Below, piece after piece: positions 6,510-9,117 of a stretch of DNA of 9,117 nucleotides. Positions within the stretch are counted from its first letter, which is position 1; each line of letters begins with the position of its first letter. Under the pieces are notes generated by a model. That model ran no database searches, was not told where the DNA came from, and was given only the letters and a program-made list of their open reading frames with translations. Source of the stretch: an uncultured Acidobacteriota bacterium (GTDB taxonomy: Bacteria; Acidobacteriota; Thermoanaerobaculia; UBA5066); NCBI GenBank assembly GCA_937902605.1, contig CALFNC010000135.1, positions 1 to 9,117 of the forward strand, in the 5' to 3' direction. Made by a program: the position numbers and the translations under genes.

Positions 6510-7103
6510 GTGAAGGCCTACGACCGCGCCTATTTCGATCGGTGGTACCGCGACCCCGGTCGCCGTGTCGGGACGGCGGCGGAGCTGGCCCGTCAGGCGG
6601 CCCTGGCCGTGGCGGCCGCCGAGGTCGTGCTGGCCCGCCCGATCCGGTCGGGCCTCGACATCGGCTGCGGGGAGGCCGCGTGGTGCCCGGTCCTGCGCCG
6701 CCTTCGCCCCGAGGTGCGATACCTCGGTGTCGACCCGAGCCCATACGCCATCGCGCGCTACGGCCGGAGCCGAAGGATCGTCTCCGGTTCGTTCGGGTCG
6801 CTCGCGTCGCTGAACCTGCCCGGCCCGTACGACCTCGTCGTCTGCGCGGACGTTCTTCACTACGTGGCGGACCGCGAGCTGTCGCGCGGACTTCCGGAAC
6901 TGGCCCGGCTCGTCGGCGGCGTCGCATTCCTGGAGGTCCAGACGCAGGGCGACTCCTTCACGGGAGATCGGCAGGGCTGGGTCCGCCGGACCGCGAACCG
7001 GTACCGGTCCCTCTTTCGGCGGGCCGGACTGGTCCCGTGCGGCCTCCACCTCTGGCTCGGGCCGGAGGCGGCGGCTGCGGCGTCGGCCCTCGAACGGGCA
7101 TGA
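6510..7103 (+). CDS. Class I SAM-dependent methyltransferase
   Basis: This 197-residue protein is a Rossmann-fold methyltransferase. Motif I is LDIGCGEAAW (49-58), the acidic end of strand beta-2 is YLGVDPS (72-78) with Asp75 predicted to bind the ribose of SAM, and the post-I/IV region is YDLVVCADVLHYV (107-119). The substrate cannot be inferred. The sequence resembles small stand-alone methyltransferases that begin YDRAYFDRWYRDP. I chose the GTG at 6510. A TTG at 6507 is directly upstream in frame, and neither has a clear ribosome binding site, so translation may depend on coupling to yceI, whose stop is 15 bases upstream. No membrane segment or signal peptide is seen, so it should be cytoplasmic. 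It may be the third gene of the marR-yceI transcript, but a functional tie to YceI is only inference. Its stop TGA overlaps an ATG of a short frame that leads to the next gene. Confidence 0.88.
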   Translation: MKAYDRAYFDRWYRDPGRRVGTAAELARQAALAVAAAEVVLARPIRSGLDIGCGEAAWCPVLRRLRPEVRYLGVDPSPYAIARYGRSRRIVSGSFGSLASLNLPGPYDLVVCADVLHYVADRELSRGLPELARLVGGVAFLEVQTQGDSFTGDRQGWVRRTANRYRSLFRRAGLVPCGLHLWLGPEAAAAASALERA

Positions 7104-7195
7104 CGGTACTCGTGGACTGTGACAGGCTATTAGAGACCCGGCGCCGGCCGGAGCCGCAGGAAGAGCTGGCGGACCGGACCCGAATGGAGGATTGA
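7100..7195 (+). CDS. Possible 31-aa small ORF bridging two genes (doubtful)
   Basis: A frame starting ATG at 7100 overlaps the methyltransferase stop (ATGA) and ends with TGA at 7193-7195, overlapping the sensor's ATG (TGATG). It would encode a charged peptide, MTVLVDCDRLLETRRRPEPQ and 11 more residues. There is no ribosome binding site, and the codons TTA, CTA and GTA are atypical of the neighbours. It could couple translation of the two genes or be chance in GC-rich DNA. I rate chance as more likely. Confidence 0.15.
   Translation: MTVLVDCDRLLETRRRPEPQEELADRTRMED
7186..7190 (+). promoter_or_regulatory. Ribosome binding site of the PAS sensor gene (GGAGG)
   Basis: GGAGG lies four bases before the ATG at 7195 and fixes the start of the last gene. 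No convincing promoter is seen in the 91-base gap at 7104-7194. That gap holds a loop-less CCGGCGCCGG palindrome (7138-7147). Confidence 0.8.
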
Positions 7196-9117
7196 TGACG
7201 GAGGGCGGGGCGGCCAGACGGTCGGCGGCAAAGTGGATGGGCCCGGATGGGCCCGGCGCGCGGCTCCTGTTGATCATCGTCGCGATCACGCTCCTCGTCC
7301 TCGCCTCGATTTTCGTCTTCGTCGTCGCGTGGATTCCGGGGCAGCGAGCCGACGCGGTCAGGCGCTGGCAGCAGCGGCTCGCGATGGTGGCCGAGGACCG
7401 GGAAATCGCCGTTACAAACTGGATCCGCGAGCTCGCGGCCGACGCCCGAACGGCCGCCGCCTTCCCGAGCGTCGGCGAGGCGGCGGAGCGACGCGAGGCC
7501 GGGCGGGGGCCATCACCGGACGCCGAAAGGCGTTTCCAGGGGATTCTGGACAAATTCGTCGAGACGGAGGAGCTGGCCGGGCTCCTCGTGTTCGACGGAC
7601 GGGGAGGACCCATTGCGTCCGTCGGCATCCCGGATACGTGGGAGCGGGGGCGAAACGGGAAGTGGGCGATTCCGGGCCCGGAGCGAACGAGGGTCCAGTT
7701 CGTTGCGGGGCAGGATGGCCGCCCGCTCATGGCGATGTCTGTGTCGTGGGCGACTCGGTCCGCTGGCGATGTCCACGTCGTCGCTCTCGCCGATCCGTCG
7801 CGCTGGCTCTATCCGTTCCTGGGCCGCGACCTGGTCTGGTCCCGGGGCGAGACGATTCTCGTCGCACGGGAGCCCGGACGCCCGGCCCTTCTCAGTCCGT
7901 CGCGGCTGCTTCCCTCGAAACTGCTCGAACCGTTTGTCGGTATCGAACGGGGGGGAGCCATCACGGCGACCCGGGAGGTCCCGGGAACGGACTGGACCCT
8001 GGTCGTCCGGGTCGACCGGGACGAGGCCCTGGCGCCCTTCCGGAAGCAGACATGGACAGCGGCTGTCGTGATGGCTCTTGGGGTCCTCCTCGTGACCTTG
8101 CTGACGTTCGGCCTCTACCGCGAGACGAGGCGCCGCTTCCGGAAGCAGGCCGAGGCGTCGGCTCAGCGGCTGGCGCTGCTACTCGACGAGGCCGGAGACG
8201 CGATCGTCTCCGTCGATGCCCGGGGACGGCTCGTGGATGCCAACCGGAAGGCGGAGGAGCTGTGGGGCCGCTCGCACGAGGAGCTTCTCTCGATGACGAT
8301 CGGCGATCTCGAGGTCTCCGGCGAACGGCCGGCCTTCAACCGCCAGATCGAGAAAGTGCGGAAGGGAAGCCACCGCCTCTTCGAGACCGAGTACGTCCGG
8401 AAGGATGGCTCGCGGGTGCCGGTCGAGGTGAGCGCCTGCTCCACGACGGTCGAGGGCGGACCCGGATACCTCGCGATCATTCGGGACCTCTCCGCCCGGA
8501 AGGAAGCGGAACGGCGCTACCGCCTCATCTCGGAGAACTCGGTGGACGTGATCTGGACGTTCGACATCGCGTCCATGCGGTTCACCTACGTGAGCCCCTC
8601 CATCATGAGGCTCCGCGGGTCCACGCCGGAGGAGGTCATGGCCCAGCCGCTCGAGGCGGCCGTGACTGCGGAGTCGGCTGTTCTGGTCCGGACGGTGCTC
8701 GAGGAGCATCTCGCGGCCCTGGCGAGGGGCGCGGACTTGTGCAGCAGCCGCTCGGTGAGGTTGAACCAGCCCCGGAAGGACGGGACGATCGTGACGACCG
8801 AAACCGTCGCGAGGGTGCTCGCGGACAGCCACGGGAAGCCGGTCGAGGTCCTCGGCGTCACCCGGGACATCGGCGAGCGCCTCGCGGCCGAAGAGGAGAT
8901 CCGGAAGAGCCGTGCGGCCCTGATCGAGACACAGCGGATCGGACACGTGGGGAGCTGGGAACGGGACCTCGTCAGTGGCGAGGTGACCTGGTCCGACGAG
9001 GTCTACCGGATCTTCGGGCTCGATCCGTCGGGGCCGAGGATCCCCCCGGAGCGGTTCCTCTCCCTGATCCACCCCGAGGATCGCGACGTCGTCTCCAGGC
9101 TCCCCCGGGACGCCCGG
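7195..9117 (+). CDS. Membrane-bound multi-PAS sensor protein, 3' end beyond window
   Basis: The frame is open for 641 codons to the window edge. Residues 24-46 (LLLIIVAITLLVLASIFVFV...) form a first membrane segment. Residues 48-283 are a probable extracytoplasmic sensing domain I cannot assign. A second membrane segment lies at 287-307 (TAAVVMALGVLLVTLLTFGL). In the cytoplasm follow PAS 1 (about 326-440: DAIVSVDARGRLVDANRKAEELWG, ending AIIRDLSARKEAE), PAS 2 (about 444-565: DVIWTFDIASMRFTYVSPSI, ending GVTRDIGERLAAEEEI) and the start of PAS 3 (about 576-641: GSWERDL, SDEVYRIFGL, IHPEDRD). Linkers such as RKEAERRYR are typical of PAS/PAC chains. The output domain is out of view. A histidine kinase is the most common arrangement, but a GGDEF/EAL protein or a phosphatase is equally compatible with what is visible. 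The ligand is unknown, and no response regulator lies in the window. Confidence 0.9.
   Translation, partial: MTEGGAARRSAAKWMGPDGPGARLLLIIVAITLLVLASIFVFVVAWIPGQRADAVRRWQQRLAMVAEDREIAVTNWIRELAADARTAAAFPSVGEAAERREAGRGPSPDAERRFQGILDKFVETEELAGLLVFDGRGGPIASVGIPDTWERGRNGKWAIPGPERTRVQFVAGQDGRPLMAMSVSWATRSAGDVHVVALADPSRWLYPFLGRDLVWSRGETILVAREPGRPALLSPSRLLPSKLLEPFVGIERGGAITATREVPGTDWTLVVRVDRDEALAPFRKQTWTAAVVMALGVLLVTLLTFGLYRETRRRFRKQAEASAQRLALLLDEAGDAIVSVDARGRLVDANRKAEELWGRSHEELLSMTIGDLEVSGERPAFNRQIEKVRKGSHRLFETEYVRKDGSRVPVEVSACSTTVEGGPGYLAIIRDLSARKEAERRYRLISENSVDVIWTFDIASMRFTYVSPSIMRLRGSTPEEVMAQPLEAAVTAESAVLVRTVLEEHLAALARGADLCSSRSVRLNQPRKDGTIVTTETVARVLADSHGKPVEVLGVTRDIGERLAAEEEIRKSRAALIETQRIGHVGSWERDLVSGEVTWSDEVYRIFGLDPSGPRIPPERFLSLIHPEDRDVVSRLPRDAR
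7235..7254 (+). repeat. Two-copy 10-bp tandem repeat in the sensor's 5' coding region
   Basis: GGATGGGCCC occurs twice in direct tandem, followed by GG. It encodes the cytoplasmic lead-in WMGPDGPG just before the first membrane segment. The unit is not a multiple of three, so gain or loss of one copy would shift the frame after about residue 15. Two copies only, so chance is possible. Confidence 0.6.

Noticed and set aside
7138..7147. CCGGCGCCGG palindrome before the sensor gene
   Set aside because: It has no loop or T-run, and short GC palindromes are common in this base composition.
5835..7730. 631-codon minus-strand open frame across yceI, the methyltransferase and the sensor start
   Set aside because: It crosses three well-supported + strand genes and their intergenic gaps, and its product has no domain. 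Long antisense frames arise readily from GC-biased codons.
8179..9072. 297-codon minus-strand open frame opposite the PAS domains
   Set aside because: It is antisense to readable PAS motifs on the + strand and its translation is Arg/Asp/His-rich shadow sequence.

Overview
The window is GC-rich bacterial DNA (by eye about two thirds G+C, with strong G/C preference at third codon positions) carrying ordinary chromosomal genes. The gene types, in particular a MarR-family regulator beside a secreted YceI protein, an AcnA-type aconitase and a GC-rich methyltransferase with a 'VLHYV' motif, fit an uncultured Gram-negative-like bacterium, perhaps Acidobacteriota. That placement is a loose inference. 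The first 44 bases are not biological. They match the 3' 44 bases of the Illumina universal (P5/TruSeq) adapter, so this is the raw end of an assembled short-read contig, and the first gene is cut there.

Layout. 1-44 is adapter. 45-1002 (-) is the N-terminal part of an ABC-2-type permease, coupled by an ATGA overlap to its ATPase at 999-1754 (-). A small protein of unknown function is divergent from them at 1805-2164 (+). A full-length aconitase, acnA, follows at 2185-4863 (-), and an FmdB-type zinc-ribbon protein lies upstream of it at 4986-5258 (-). A short AT-rich divergent control region (about 5262-5337) separates that group from a rightward set: a MarR-family regulator (5338-5817), a secreted YceI-family protein (5877-6494) and a class I SAM methyltransferase (6510-7103). 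Last comes the start of a large membrane-anchored multi-PAS sensor (from 7195) that runs off the window without a stop.

How the parts work together. The two ABC genes form one exporter of unknown substrate. The clearest regulatory unit is marR-yceI. A TTGACA box, a 21-bp near-perfect inverted repeat and a TAAATT box are stacked at ideal spacing directly before a GTG codon. This suggests an autorepressed and possibly leaderless marR transcript that also carries yceI and perhaps the methyltransferase 15 bases further on. The aconitase is a housekeeping TCA-cycle enzyme, and the sensor is probably a separate signalling gene.

I saw no tRNA, rRNA, CRISPR array, insertion sequence or phage gene. 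I did not find a convincing undescribed system. The points most worth a second look are the adapter chimera and the MarR operator/promoter.
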